A stretch of DNA of 18,670 bases from CAWJEL01 sp964647255 (lineage in GTDB: Bacteria > Chloroflexota > Anaerolineae > CG2-30-64-16): NCBI GenBank assembly GCA_964647255.1, contig CAZYGI010000070.1, forward strand, positions 1 to 18,670, given 5' to 3'. The number at the start of each line of letters is the position of its first letter. Position 1 is the stretch's first letter. Below are positions 1 through 7,343 of this stretch, piece by piece. The translations under genes were made by a program, and so were the position numbers. The notes under the pieces were generated by a model. It saw only the letters and a list, made by a program, of their open reading frames with translations. It was not told the origin of the DNA and did not search any database.

Positions 1-1
1 A

Positions 2-1993
2 ACGCAGCAGCGTCCGCCGCAGTCCGGCGGTGGACAGGGACAGTCGTCGCGGCCCGCGGGCGGCTACCCGCAGCGGCCGGCCGGCTCCGGCGGCCAGCCG
101 CATCCTAAGCCCGGCCAGGGAGGCTCCCACCCGCAGGGCGGCGCGCCGCGTGCGGCGTCGGCCAGCGTCACAGCCGCACGGGCAGCCAGTGCAGCCGCGG
201 CCGCCCCGGTCACCGAGATCGTCATCCCGGCCTCTATCACCGTGCGCGAGCTGGCGGAGAAGATGCACCGCAGCCCCATTGACGTCATTAAAACGCTGAT
301 GAACTACGGCGTCATGGTGCCGATCACGCAAAGCATTGACTTCGACACCGCAGCGATCGTGGGCGAGGAACTGGGGATCACCGTGAACTCCGAACAGGCG
401 CCGGAACCGGAGGTCGAGGAAGTCATCGAGGAAGAAGGCCCCAAGACGCTCCGCCAGAAGATCATGGCCGCCGAGAAAGAGGAGAACCTGGTCCTCCGCC
501 CGCCGGTCGTGACGGTGCTAGGGCATGTGGACCACGGGAAGACCTCGCTGCTCGACGCGATCCGCGAGACGCGGGTGGCCGCGGGCGAAGCCGGCGGCAT
601 CACCCAGCACATTGGCGCGTACCAGGTCGAGCGGAAGGGCAGAAAGATCACCTTCCTGGACACGCCCGGCCATGAGGCCTTCACGGCGATGCGTGCACGC
701 GGCGCCCAGGTGACGGACATGGCGATCCTGGTGGTCGCCGCGGACGATGGCGTCATGCCGCAGACGAAGGAAGCCATCGCCCACGCCAAGGCGGCCGGCG
801 TGCCGATCATCGTGGCGTTAAACAAGATTGACAAGTCCAACGCCAATCCCGACCGCGTCAAGCAGGAGCTGGCCGACAACGGCCTGCTGATCGAGGAATA
901 CGGCGGCGACGTGATGTGCGTGCCGGTCTCGGCGAAATTCCGCCGTGGCATTGACGACATCCTGGAGCACATCCTGCTGGTGGAAGAAATGGACCCGCTG
1001 CGCGCCAATCCGAGCGGCGCGTGCGTCGGCACCGTCATCGAAAGCCGCCTGGACAAGACCCGCGGCCCGATGGCGACGCTGCTTGTGCAAAACGGCACCT
1101 TGCACGTGGGCGACAGCATCGTCAGCGGCGAGACCTCCGCCAAGCTACGCGCGATGTATGACGACAAGGGCGAGCCCATCAGCGAGGCGACGCCGGCCAT
1201 GCCCGTGCAGATCCTGGGGTTGGCCGAGGTGCCGGCGGCGGGCGACACCTTCGAGGTCGTCGCAGACGAACGCACGGCCCGCGCCATCGCGGCCGAACGG
1301 CAGGCGAAACGCCGCGCCGCCACCGCGCAGCCGGCCGGGCCCGCGTTGACGCTCGAGAGCTTCTTCGCCCAGGCCGAAGCGGGGCAGACCAAAGAGCTCA
1401 ACCTGATCCTGAAGGCGGACGTCCAGGGCTCGATTGAACCCATCGCCAACTCGTTGGAGAAACTCAGCGACGAGAAGGTCAAGGTCAAAATCCTGCACCA
1501 GGCCGCGGGGAACATCACTGAATCGGACGTGATGCTTGCGGCCGCGTCCAAGGCCATCATCGTCGGCTTTTCCGTGAACTTGGACGGCTCCGCGCAAAAG
1601 CAAGCCGAGGCCGAGGGCGTGGAAATCCGCCAGTACAACATCATCTATAACATCATCGAGGATGTGCAGAAGGCTATGACCGGCCTGTTGGAGCCGGTCT
1701 ACAAGGAAACGATCACCGGCCACGCCGAGGTGCGCCAGGTCTTCAAGGTCACTAAGGTCGGCAAGATCGCCGGCTGCTATATCGTGGATGGCGAGCTGTT
1801 GCGCAACGGCCAGGCCCGCGTCAAACGCGGCGGCGCAGTGATCACCGAAGACAAGATCGCCAGTATCAAGCGCTTCCAGGAGGACGTCCCCGAGATCAAG
1901 ACCGGCTTCGAGTGCGGGATCAACCTGCACAACTTCAACGACTTCGAGGTCGGCGATGTGATCGAGGCGTACAAGAAGGAGCGGGTGAGCTGA
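2..1993 (+). CDS. infB: Translation initiation factor IF-2, 5'-truncated by window edge
   Basis: IF-2 is the GTPase that places fMet-tRNA on the 30S subunit and promotes 50S joining. The reading frame is open from base 2, so the gene begins outside the window. The first ~210 bases encode a Gly/Pro/Gln/Ala-rich linker typical of IF-2 N-termini. The conserved IF2_N module follows (ITVRELAEKMHRSPIDVIK, about 236-292). The G domain carries G1 GHVDHGKT (521-544), G2 GGITQHIGAY, G3 DTPGHEAF (659-682), G4 NKID (821-832) and G5 SAK. The later beta-barrel and C-terminal tRNA-binding domains are complete, and the gene ends at TGA 1991-1993. The GTG at 242 is internal, not the start, because homologous sequence continues upstream in frame. 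It heads the classic infB-rbfA-nrnA-truB-ribF order. Identification is certain; only the N-terminus is missing. Confidence 0.97.
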   Translation, partial: TQQRPPQSGGGQGQSSRPAGGYPQRPAGSGGQPHPKPGQGGSHPQGGAPRAASASVTAARAASAAAAAPVTEIVIPASITVRELAEKMHRSPIDVIKTLMNYGVMVPITQSIDFDTAAIVGEELGITVNSEQAPEPEVEEVIEEEGPKTLRQKIMAAEKEENLVLRPPVVTVLGHVDHGKTSLLDAIRETRVAAGEAGGITQHIGAYQVERKGRKITFLDTPGHEAFTAMRARGAQVTDMAILVVAADDGVMPQTKEAIAHAKAAGVPIIVALNKIDKSNANPDRVKQELADNGLLIEEYGGDVMCVPVSAKFRRGIDDILEHILLVEEMDPLRANPSGACVGTVIESRLDKTRGPMATLLVQNGTLHVGDSIVSGETSAKLRAMYDDKGEPISEATPAMPVQILGLAEVPAAGDTFEVVADERTARAIAAERQAKRRAATAQPAGPALTLESFFAQAEAGQTKELNLILKADVQGSIEPIANSLEKLSDEKVKVKILHQAAGNITESDVMLAAASKAIIVGFSVNLDGSAQKQAEAEGVEIRQYNIIYNIIEDVQKAMTGLLEPVYKETITGHAEVRQVFKVTKVGKIAGCYIVDGELLRNGQARVKRGGAVITEDKIASIKRFQEDVPEIKTGFECGINLHNFNDFEVGDVIEAYKKERVS

Positions 1994-1995
1994 GC

Positions 1996-2097
1996 GGACG
2001 ATGGACAATGGACGATGGGCGGGGCTGTGATGACCGGTCCATCGTCGCTGGTCCATCGTCGCTGGTCCATCGTCGTTGGTCCGTGGCCGTAATCCAT
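1996..2097. repeat. Heptad-periodic inverted repeat between infB and rbfA
   Basis: The spacer starts with seven-base units ATGGACA (2001-2007), ATGGACG (2008-2014) and ATGGGCG (2015-2021). After a short centre come reverse-complement units: GGTCCAT+CGTCGCT at 2036-2049, the same 14-mer at 2050-2063, then GGTCCAT+CGTCGTT at 2064-2077 and GGTCCGT at 2078-2084. The arms are complementary (GACGATGG with CCATCGTC), so the transcript could fold into a hairpin in several registers. Related units lie in other spacers of the window. Function is unknown. Confidence 0.8.
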
Positions 2098-2118
2098 CGC
2101 CTCTCCGGGGGTGCAACC

Positions 2119-2496
2119 ATGACTACTCGACGCCAGGAGCGCGTCTCTGAACTATTGCGCGAAGAACTGAGCCTGCTGATCGGTGCGGAGCTGACCGATC
2201 CTCGGCTGGAGGACGCGCTGGTCAACGTGACGGACGTGATCGTATCACCGGACCTGCAGAACGCGCGCGTATACATCGAGCACAGCCTGCCGCACACACA
2301 AGACCGGCAGGTTCTCAGCGCACTGCAACATTCCGCCACGTTTCTGCGCCGGGCGCTGATCGAAAACCTGAACCTGCGTGTGGTGCCGGAGCTGCACTTC
2401 ACCGTTGACACGGCGGCCGAACGCGGCCAACGGATTGATGCGCTGCTGGAGAGCATCACGCGCGAGGCGCCTGCGGCTCCCCAGCAAGATGCCTGA
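2119..2496 (+). CDS. rbfA: 30S ribosome-binding factor RbfA
   Basis: RbfA (125 aa) is a small KH-fold protein that binds immature 30S subunits and helps mature the 5' end of 16S rRNA. The sequence matches the family from the first residues (TTRRQERVSELLREELS), through the DPRL motif (IGAELTDPRLEDALVNVTDV), to the end of the fold (VVPELHFTVDTAAERGQRI). The ATG at 2119 was chosen because the family begins there and a G-rich Shine-Dalgarno-like CGGGGGTG lies just upstream. A longer in-frame extension would run through infB and the heptad repeats. Length is typical (about 110-130 aa). It sits between infB and nrnA, its usual place. Confidence 0.96.
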   Translation: MTTRRQERVSELLREELSLLIGAELTDPRLEDALVNVTDVIVSPDLQNARVYIEHSLPHTQDRQVLSALQHSATFLRRALIENLNLRVVPELHFTVDTAAERGQRIDALLESITREAPAAPQQDA

Positions 2497-2534
2497 TGAC
2501 CGCCCGATCGTCAAAATGGTCAGAGTTTTCGTTC

Positions 2535-2590
2535 CGGTATCGCACGAACCGACTGATGAACTATCGCACCGATGGACCATCGCACTAGAG
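2535..2590. repeat. Degenerate heptad repeat overlapping the nrnA start
   Basis: The 75-base rbfA-nrnA spacer ends in degenerate units such as CGCACCG, ATGGACC and ATCGCAC, related to the ATGGAC/GTCCAT units at 1996-2097. The nrnA start codon (2572) is the ATG of one ATGGACC unit. The match is weaker than at the other two operon sites. Confidence 0.45.
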
Positions 2591-3543
2591 AACTAACGGA
2601 GATCGCCGCTGCGCTGCGCCGGGCGCGCCGCATCCTCGCCTTCTGTCACGTCAACCCGGACGGCGATGCGTTGGGCGCGCTGCTGGCGTTGGGCTGGTTC
2701 CTGGCAGATGCCGAGACCGAGGTCTGCCTCGTCTGTTCCGATCCCGTGCCCGACAAGTTGCGCTTCCTGCCGGGCGCAGAGCGCATCCTGACCACCCCGC
2801 CCGCCGGCCCGTGGGACGTGATCGTGTCGCTGGACAGCAGCGACCGCGTGCGGCTCGGCCCTGCATTCCGTGCGGTCGAGAACAGCGGCGCGCCCCTCGT
2901 CGTCATTGATCACCACATCACCAACCCAGGCTTCGGCGATCTGAATTATGTAAAACCAGCCGCGGCCTCCACCTCCGAGATCCTGGTGGACCTGGCCGAT
3001 GTGCTGGGCATCCCGCTCGCCCGCGAGGCGGCGGTCTGTCTGCTCACCGGCATCCTGACCGACACGCTCAGCTTTCGCACCAGCAACGTCACACCGCACG
3101 TGCTGCGCGTCGCCTCCCGTCTCATGGAGGCCGGCGCCGACCTGCATCGGTTGGCCGATCTCAGCCTGGGGCGCCGGCCGGTGAGTGTGATGCGCCTGTG
3201 GGGGCTGGCGCTGAGCCGGCTGCAGCTTCGGGACGGCGTGCTCTGGACCGAGGTGACGCGCGAGATGCGCGCGGCCGCCGGCGTCCCGGACGAGGATGAC
3301 GGCGGGCTGGTGAGCTATCTCATCAACGCCAACGAGGCGAACATCGCCGTGGTGTTCGGTGAGATGGACAACGGCTCGATAGATCTCGACCTGCGCGCCC
3401 GCCAACCGTACGAGGTGGCCTCGGTCGCGCTCAGCCTGGGCGGCGGCGGGCATCCGCAGGCGTCCGGCTGCCTGCTGCCCGGCCCGCTGGCCGACGCCGA
3501 GGCGCGCGTCATGCCTTTATTGCTGGGACTCTCGACGCGCTGA
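2572..3543 (+). CDS. nrnA: DHH-family phosphoesterase, NrnA-like (nanoRNase / pAp phosphatase)
   Basis: This 323-aa protein belongs to the DHH/DHHA1 phosphoesterases, which degrade 2-5-nt RNA and often dephosphorylate 3',5'-pAp, using Mn2+. The metal-binding motifs are all present: HVNPDGDALG (26-35), LDSSD (about 88-92), DHH (113-115), and the C-terminal DHHA1 substrate-binding motif GGGGHPQASGC (290-300). Length equals the family norm. The chosen ATG (2572) lies inside a heptad repeat unit and has no clear Shine-Dalgarno. No nearby alternative start keeps the N-terminal helix, so translation may depend on coupling to rbfA. It lies between rbfA and truB, as in many Gram-positive and Chloroflexota genomes. 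The family is certain; the exact substrate (nanoRNA, pAp or c-di-AMP products) is inferred. Confidence 0.93.
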   Translation: MDHRTRELTEIAAALRRARRILAFCHVNPDGDALGALLALGWFLADAETEVCLVCSDPVPDKLRFLPGAERILTTPPAGPWDVIVSLDSSDRVRLGPAFRAVENSGAPLVVIDHHITNPGFGDLNYVKPAAASTSEILVDLADVLGIPLAREAAVCLLTGILTDTLSFRTSNVTPHVLRVASRLMEAGADLHRLADLSLGRRPVSVMRLWGLALSRLQLRDGVLWTEVTREMRAAAGVPDEDDGGLVSYLINANEANIAVVFGEMDNGSIDLDLRARQPYEVASVALSLGGGGHPQASGCLLPGPLADAEARVMPLLLGLSTR

Positions 3544-3558
3544 CAGGGCTTTGACATC

Positions 3559-4458
3559 ATGAACGGCATCCTGAACATCAACAAGCCCGGCGGCTGGACA
3601 TCGCATGACGTGGTGGCCTGGGTGCGCCGCGTGCTGCGCGAGAAACGGGTGGGGCACGCGGGCACCCTCGACCCGATGGCGACCGGCGTGCTGCTGGTGT
3701 GTGTGGGCCAGGCCACGCGCGTCGCCGAATACCTGACCGCCGGCCGCAAGGCCTATCGGGCGGTGGTGCAGCTCGGCGTCACCAGCGACACCTACGACGC
3801 TGACGGCGAGGTGCTGACCACCGCGGCGGTGCCCGCGCTGACCGCCGACGACCTGCACCGCGCGTTGGCGCCCTTCGTGGGCGAGATCCAACAGCGGCCG
3901 CCGGCCTACTCGGCCATCAAGCAGGATGGTGTGGCCGCGTATCGCAAGGCGCGCCGCGGCGAGGAAGTTGAGCTTGCCCCGCGGCCGGTCACGATCTACG
4001 GGATCGAGCTGCTGGCATGGGATCCGGCGGACGCCCGGCTCACCCTGGAGATCGCCTGCGGCCCCGGCACTTACATTCGTAGCCTGGCGCACGACCTGGG
4101 CCAGGCGCTGGGCTGCGGCGCGTTGCTGACCGGGCTGACGCGCATCCGCAGCGGTCAGTTCGGCCTGGCGGACGCGGTCGAGCTAGACGCCCTGGCGGAC
4201 GCGGCCCGCGCCGGCGACCTGGAGCGCTATCTGCATCCGATCGCGGCCGCGCTGTCCGCCTTGACCCAGGTCCCCGTGGATGCCGCGGACGCGGCGCGCC
4301 TGGCGCACGGCCAGTTCCTGCCTTGCCCCGTGCCGCCCCAGGTTCCAACCGGATTTGCGACCGCCCAGGATGGCTCGGTGGTTGCCATCCTGGCGTACGA
4401 TCCCGCCCGCGCCGCCTGGCGGCCGGATAAAGTATTCACGGCGACGACGGAACATTGA
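3559..4458 (+). CDS. truB: tRNA pseudouridine(55) synthase TruB
   Basis: TruB (299 aa) isomerises U55 in the T-loop of tRNAs to pseudouridine. The N-terminal motif GILNINKPGGWTSHDVV and the catalytic block GHAGTLDPMATGVL (32-45) are present, with catalytic Asp38. Further family blocks are Y...V.LGVTSDTYDADGE, the QRPPAYSAIKQDGVAAY segment (about 114-130) and GPGTYIRSLAHDLG. The C-terminal part (about 240-299) is a short PUA-like tail. Start ATG 3559 is 15 bases after the nrnA stop, preceded by a weak AGGG. The stop codon (4456-4458) falls within the first CATTGAC unit of the heptad repeat that separates truB from ribF. Confidence 0.96.
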   Translation: MNGILNINKPGGWTSHDVVAWVRRVLREKRVGHAGTLDPMATGVLLVCVGQATRVAEYLTAGRKAYRAVVQLGVTSDTYDADGEVLTTAAVPALTADDLHRALAPFVGEIQQRPPAYSAIKQDGVAAYRKARRGEEVELAPRPVTIYGIELLAWDPADARLTLEIACGPGTYIRSLAHDLGQALGCGALLTGLTRIRSGQFGLADAVELDALADAARAGDLERYLHPIAAALSALTQVPVDAADAARLAHGQFLPCPVPPQVPTGFATAQDGSVVAILAYDPARAAWRPDKVFTATTEH

Positions 4459-4524
4459 CGATGGATCATTGACCACGGCCTGCCTGTTGTCCATCGTCCA
4501 CCGCCCATCGCCCATCATCCAGCA
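4453..4524. repeat. Heptad-periodic inverted repeat between truB and ribF
   Basis: The left arm has CATTGAC (4453-4459), GATGGAT (4460-4466) and CATTGAC (4467-4473). The right arm has TCCATCG (4490-4496), TCCACCG, CCCATCG, CCCATCA and TCCAGCA (4518-4524), all in exact seven-base phase. The arms are partly complementary. The truB stop lies in the first unit, and the last unit ends on the A of the ribF ATG, so this one repeat fills the whole junction and replaces any Shine-Dalgarno. Confidence 0.75.
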
Positions 4525-5900
4525 TGCAAACCTTTCACGGCTTCCCGCCCGCCCCACTCGCCAGACGAGCGTTCCTGACCATCGGGAACTTCGATGGCGT
4601 GCACCGCGGGCACCAGCACTTGATCGCCGACCTGGTGCGGGCCGCGCACGAGACCGCTTGCCAGGCCGGGCTGCTGACGTTTGAGCCGCACCCGTTGGCG
4701 GTGCTGCGCCCGCACGCCGTCCCGCTGCGGCTGACCAGCAACCAGGAGCGCGCCGAGGTGCTGGCTGCGCTGGGGCTGGACTTCATCGTTGTTTTGCCGT
4801 TTTCGCCCGAAGTTGCTGCGCTGTCGGCCGCCGACTTCATGGCGCAAGTGGTGGCGCATTTCCCGCTCTGTGAGCTATGGATCGGCCCGGACTTCGCCCT
4901 CGGCCGCGGGCGCGAGGGAAATGCGACCCGGTTGGCCGAGTTGGGCAAGACGCTCGACTACATCGTGCGCGTAGCCGCCCCATTCAACCTGAACGGGGAG
5001 CCGGTGCGCTCATCCCGCGTGCGCAGCCTGTTGACGGAACAAGGCGCAGTCGCCGAGGTCGCCGCGCTGCTGGGCCGGCCCTATACGATCTGGGGCGAGG
5101 TGGTGCATGGCGCGGAGCGGGGCCGCGGTCTGGGCTTCCCGACCGCGAATCTCGCGGCGCCGGCCAACCGGGCGCTGCCCGCGCACGGCGTCTATGCGTG
5201 CTGGGCCTGGTTGGACGACGTTGGCATCCCTGCGGTGACGAATGTCGGCGTGCGCCCCACCTTCGACAACGGCCGGCCGTCGGTCGAGGCGTATCTGCTG
5301 GATTTCGACGCCGACATTTACGGGGAGACGCTGGGGCTGAGCTTCATCGCCCGGCTGCGCGGAGAACAACGGTTCCCCAGCATCGAGGCGCTCGTTGGTC
5401 AACTGCACCAGGATGTGGAGAGTGCACGCCGCGTGCTGTGTCTGGCGGGACCGGCGGGCGACGCCGAAGCGCTGACCTGGGCGCAAGGCGTCGAGGCCGG
5501 CCTATGGCGCGAGGTCGCGCACATGGCCGACTGGGCCATCCGCGTGACCGGCGCCACCCAACGCCAGCTCTTCGCCCGCGCGGCCGCGGCGATGTTTGCG
5601 CTTGAAGACGCCGACCCAACGCGGCCCATCGAGCTTGCCCGGCCGGTCGCGGTCGCGGCCGACGATCCGGCGGAGCTCATGGTCGCGTGGCTCAACGCCC
5701 TGCTGCTGGGCCAGGAGCTCGACGCCGCGCTCTACACTCGCTTCGAACTGCACGAAATCTCCGACCGCGGGCTGCGCGGGGTGGCTTACGGCTACCGCGG
5801 CAGCCCGTCGCACACCGCGATCAAGGCGACCACCTATTACGATCTGGTTGTCAGCGAGACCACCGAGAGGTGGACGGCCACCGTAACGTTTGACGTGTAG
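4524..5900 (+). CDS. ribF: Bifunctional riboflavin kinase/FAD synthetase fused to a C-terminal archease domain
   Basis: The N-terminal ~305 residues are RibF, which phosphorylates riboflavin to FMN and adenylylates FMN to FAD. The FAD-synthetase domain shows GNFDGVHRGH (21-30) and SSRVR (163-167). The flavokinase domain shows GRGLGFPTANL (200-210), NVGVRPTF (240-247) and VEAYLLDFDADIYG (254-267). RibF is normally about 310 aa; this ORF continues without a stop to 458. After a ~20-residue Ala/Gly linker, residues ~328-458 match archease (DUF101), a small metal-binding protein that activates the RNA ligase RtcB. Visible are VAHMADWAIRV with Asp336, a long helix AAAAMFAL, AWLNALL, IKATTYYDL (433-441, Lys434, Asp440) and the terminal TFDV (Asp457). 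The start ATG has no Shine-Dalgarno and overlaps the heptad repeat. The RibF call is certain and the archease call strong. Whether one polypeptide is made, or the domain is also translated separately, cannot be told from sequence. Confidence 0.92.
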   Translation: MQTFHGFPPAPLARRAFLTIGNFDGVHRGHQHLIADLVRAAHETACQAGLLTFEPHPLAVLRPHAVPLRLTSNQERAEVLAALGLDFIVVLPFSPEVAALSAADFMAQVVAHFPLCELWIGPDFALGRGREGNATRLAELGKTLDYIVRVAAPFNLNGEPVRSSRVRSLLTEQGAVAEVAALLGRPYTIWGEVVHGAERGRGLGFPTANLAAPANRALPAHGVYACWAWLDDVGIPAVTNVGVRPTFDNGRPSVEAYLLDFDADIYGETLGLSFIARLRGEQRFPSIEALVGQLHQDVESARRVLCLAGPAGDAEALTWAQGVEAGLWREVAHMADWAIRVTGATQRQLFARAAAAMFALEDADPTRPIELARPVAVAADDPAELMVAWLNALLLGQELDAALYTRFELHEISDRGLRGVAYGYRGSPSHTAIKATTYYDLVVSETTERWTATVTFDV

Positions 5901-5929
5901 GCGTGTGGATGAAACCTGGTTGCCGGGTC

Positions 5930-6067
5930 GCCTCGGCCGGTGATTGAAATCACCGTCTGATATGGAAAGTGCGTTGAAACGCACCCCGTTAGCCGAGTCA
6001 AAGCTCAACCTGTTTCAACAGGTTTCGTCGTATCAGCCTGCGGTTTCAACCGCAGGCGGCCCGAGGC
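5930..6067. repeat. Array of four short hairpins with TTGAAA/TTTCAA loops
   Basis: Four perfect hairpins lie in the ribF-radical SAM spacer. (1) Stem CGGTGA/TCACCG, 5938-5955, loop TTGAAA. (2) Stem GTGCG/CGCAC, 5969-5984, loop TTGAAA. (3) Stem AACCTG/CAGGTT, 6007-6024, loop TTTCAA. (4) Stem GCCTGCGG/CCGCAGGC, 6036-6057, loop TTTCAA. Stems differ but loops are conserved, with the first pair and second pair in opposite orientation. An outer inverted repeat GCCTCGG (5930-5936) / CCGAGGC (6061-6067) encloses the array, giving a possible multi-branched fold. Function is unknown. Confidence 0.85.
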
Positions 6068-6072
6068 CCACC

Positions 6073-7245
6073 ATGCCGCGCCGCGCCGTCTTCCTCCCCT
6101 ATCGGCCCAAGACCGTCCTGAACAAGGGCAAACGCGCCGACCACTGGTTCTGGACGCGCTACAGCGCGTACCCGTACGTCGGCTGCCAGCACGGATGCGA
6201 GTTCTGCTACTGCCGCGAGCGCAAGTACTGCCCCGACGATGACCCCGCCGATTTCCCCTATGTGATCAAAGTCAAGGAAAACGCGCCTGAGTTGCTGCGC
6301 CGCGGCCTGGCTCGCGCGCCGCTCGATGTGATCGGCGTGGGCGACTACCAGCCGGCGGAACGCAAGTTCGGGCTGACGAGGCGGATGCTCGAGGTCTGCC
6401 TGGAGCTGGGCTTCCCGGTCTTCGTCCTCAGCCGGTCGCCGCTGGTGCTGCGGGATCTCGACCTGCTGGTCGCGATCAACGAACGCAGCCGGGTGACGGT
6501 AGCCTTCAGCGCGATCTCGGCGCCGGGCTCACCCGCCTACGAAGTCGCGCGCGCGATGGAGCGTCTGGCCCCGCGGGCCGAGAAACGGTTCGCCGCGATG
6601 GCGCAGCTCGCCGCAGCCGGGATCACGACCGGCGTCAGTTTCATGCCCATCCTCCCCGGCGTGTGCGACACCGACGCCAACCTGGCCGCGGTCGTGCAGG
6701 CCACGGCCGCTCACGGCGGCCGGTTCGTGCTGGCCGGCGGCCTCACCCTGGCCGATCAGCAGCGGGAGTTCTTCTTCGGCGTGCTGCGCGAGCGGTTCCA
6801 CGACCTGGTGAGCCCCTACGAACGCCTTTACCCGCCGGGCAGCTATGCCGCGGTCGGGTGGCCGTGGCCCAAGATCGGCCTGCGCATCCGGGAGCTGTGC
6901 GCGGAAGCCGGCATCGCCGACCGGATGCCGCGGCCGGTGATCCCAGGGGAGAAACGAGCGTTGAGCAAGCGCGTCGTCGAGGCGTTGGCGAACCGGGCCT
7001 ACTGGCTGGAACTGGAAGGCGCCCCTGCCTCGCGCATCTGGGGCTATCGCAAGGCCGCGTGGGCGATCGAGGACACGGAGCAAGACATCGGTTTGATCTA
7101 TCGGACGATGGGCGTGCATGGATTGCAAAGCATCCGGGACGTGGGGCCGGAGATCGCCGCGGAACTGGCGCGGCTGTTGGCGGCACTTAATCCGCACCTG
7201 ATAAACCGGAACGCAGATAACGCTGACAGGCCAGATGAGCGCTGA
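6073..7245 (+). CDS. SPL-like radical SAM protein with C-terminal PolX-type helix-hairpin-helix domain
   Basis: This 390-aa protein has a radical SAM [4Fe-4S] motif GCQHGCEFC (Cys38, Cys42, Cys45, CxxxCxxC), followed by a Cys-rich YCRERKYC. The preceding RPKTVLNKGK...WFW.RYSAYPYVGC pattern is that of radical SAM proteins related to spore photoproduct lyase (Rv2578c/SplB-like). Residues ~298-371 (SRIWGYRKAAWAIEDTEQDI, then LQSIRDVGPEIAAELARLL) resemble HHH_8, the DNA-binding N-terminal module of PolX and polymerase beta. Role is inferred as nucleic-acid repair or modification; the substrate is unknown. ATG 6073 was chosen because GAGG lies 7-8 bases upstream and homology starts there. The in-frame extension back to 5944 would translate the hairpin array. 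The last ~18 residues (from INRNADNADRPDER) look like translated intergenic repeat. Confidence 0.85.
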   Translation: MPRRAVFLPYRPKTVLNKGKRADHWFWTRYSAYPYVGCQHGCEFCYCRERKYCPDDDPADFPYVIKVKENAPELLRRGLARAPLDVIGVGDYQPAERKFGLTRRMLEVCLELGFPVFVLSRSPLVLRDLDLLVAINERSRVTVAFSAISAPGSPAYEVARAMERLAPRAEKRFAAMAQLAAAGITTGVSFMPILPGVCDTDANLAAVVQATAAHGGRFVLAGGLTLADQQREFFFGVLRERFHDLVSPYERLYPPGSYAAVGWPWPKIGLRIRELCAEAGIADRMPRPVIPGEKRALSKRVVEALANRAYWLELEGAPASRIWGYRKAAWAIEDTEQDIGLIYRTMGVHGLQSIRDVGPEIAAELARLLAALNPHLINRNADNADRPDER

Positions 7246-7343
7246 TGGTGCTGATTCATGCGCCGTGTTGCCTGACGCAGCCAACAACGGAGCGCATAGG
7301 AAATGTCCACGTCAGGCCAATCCGGTGAAGCTGCGTCGCACCG

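Noticed and set aside
304..1644. Long minus-strand open frame of 446 codons opposite infB
   Set aside because: It is antisense to the well-conserved IF-2 G domain, has Ser/Arg/Thr-rich low-complexity composition, and shows no recognisable motif; high GC makes such frames common.
4459..4523. FMN riboswitch before ribF
   Set aside because: The spacer is only 65 bases and made of heptad repeats; no RFN-element conserved segments are present.
5930..6067. CRISPR-like array because TTGAAA resembles the end of many CRISPR repeats
   Set aside because: No full-length direct repeat or constant-length spacers exist and no cas gene is nearby; only the six-base loop is shared.
5944..6072. N-terminal extension of the radical SAM frame
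   Set aside because: The 43 extra codons are simply the hairpin array read in frame, and a Shine-Dalgarno plus homology begin at ATG 6073.
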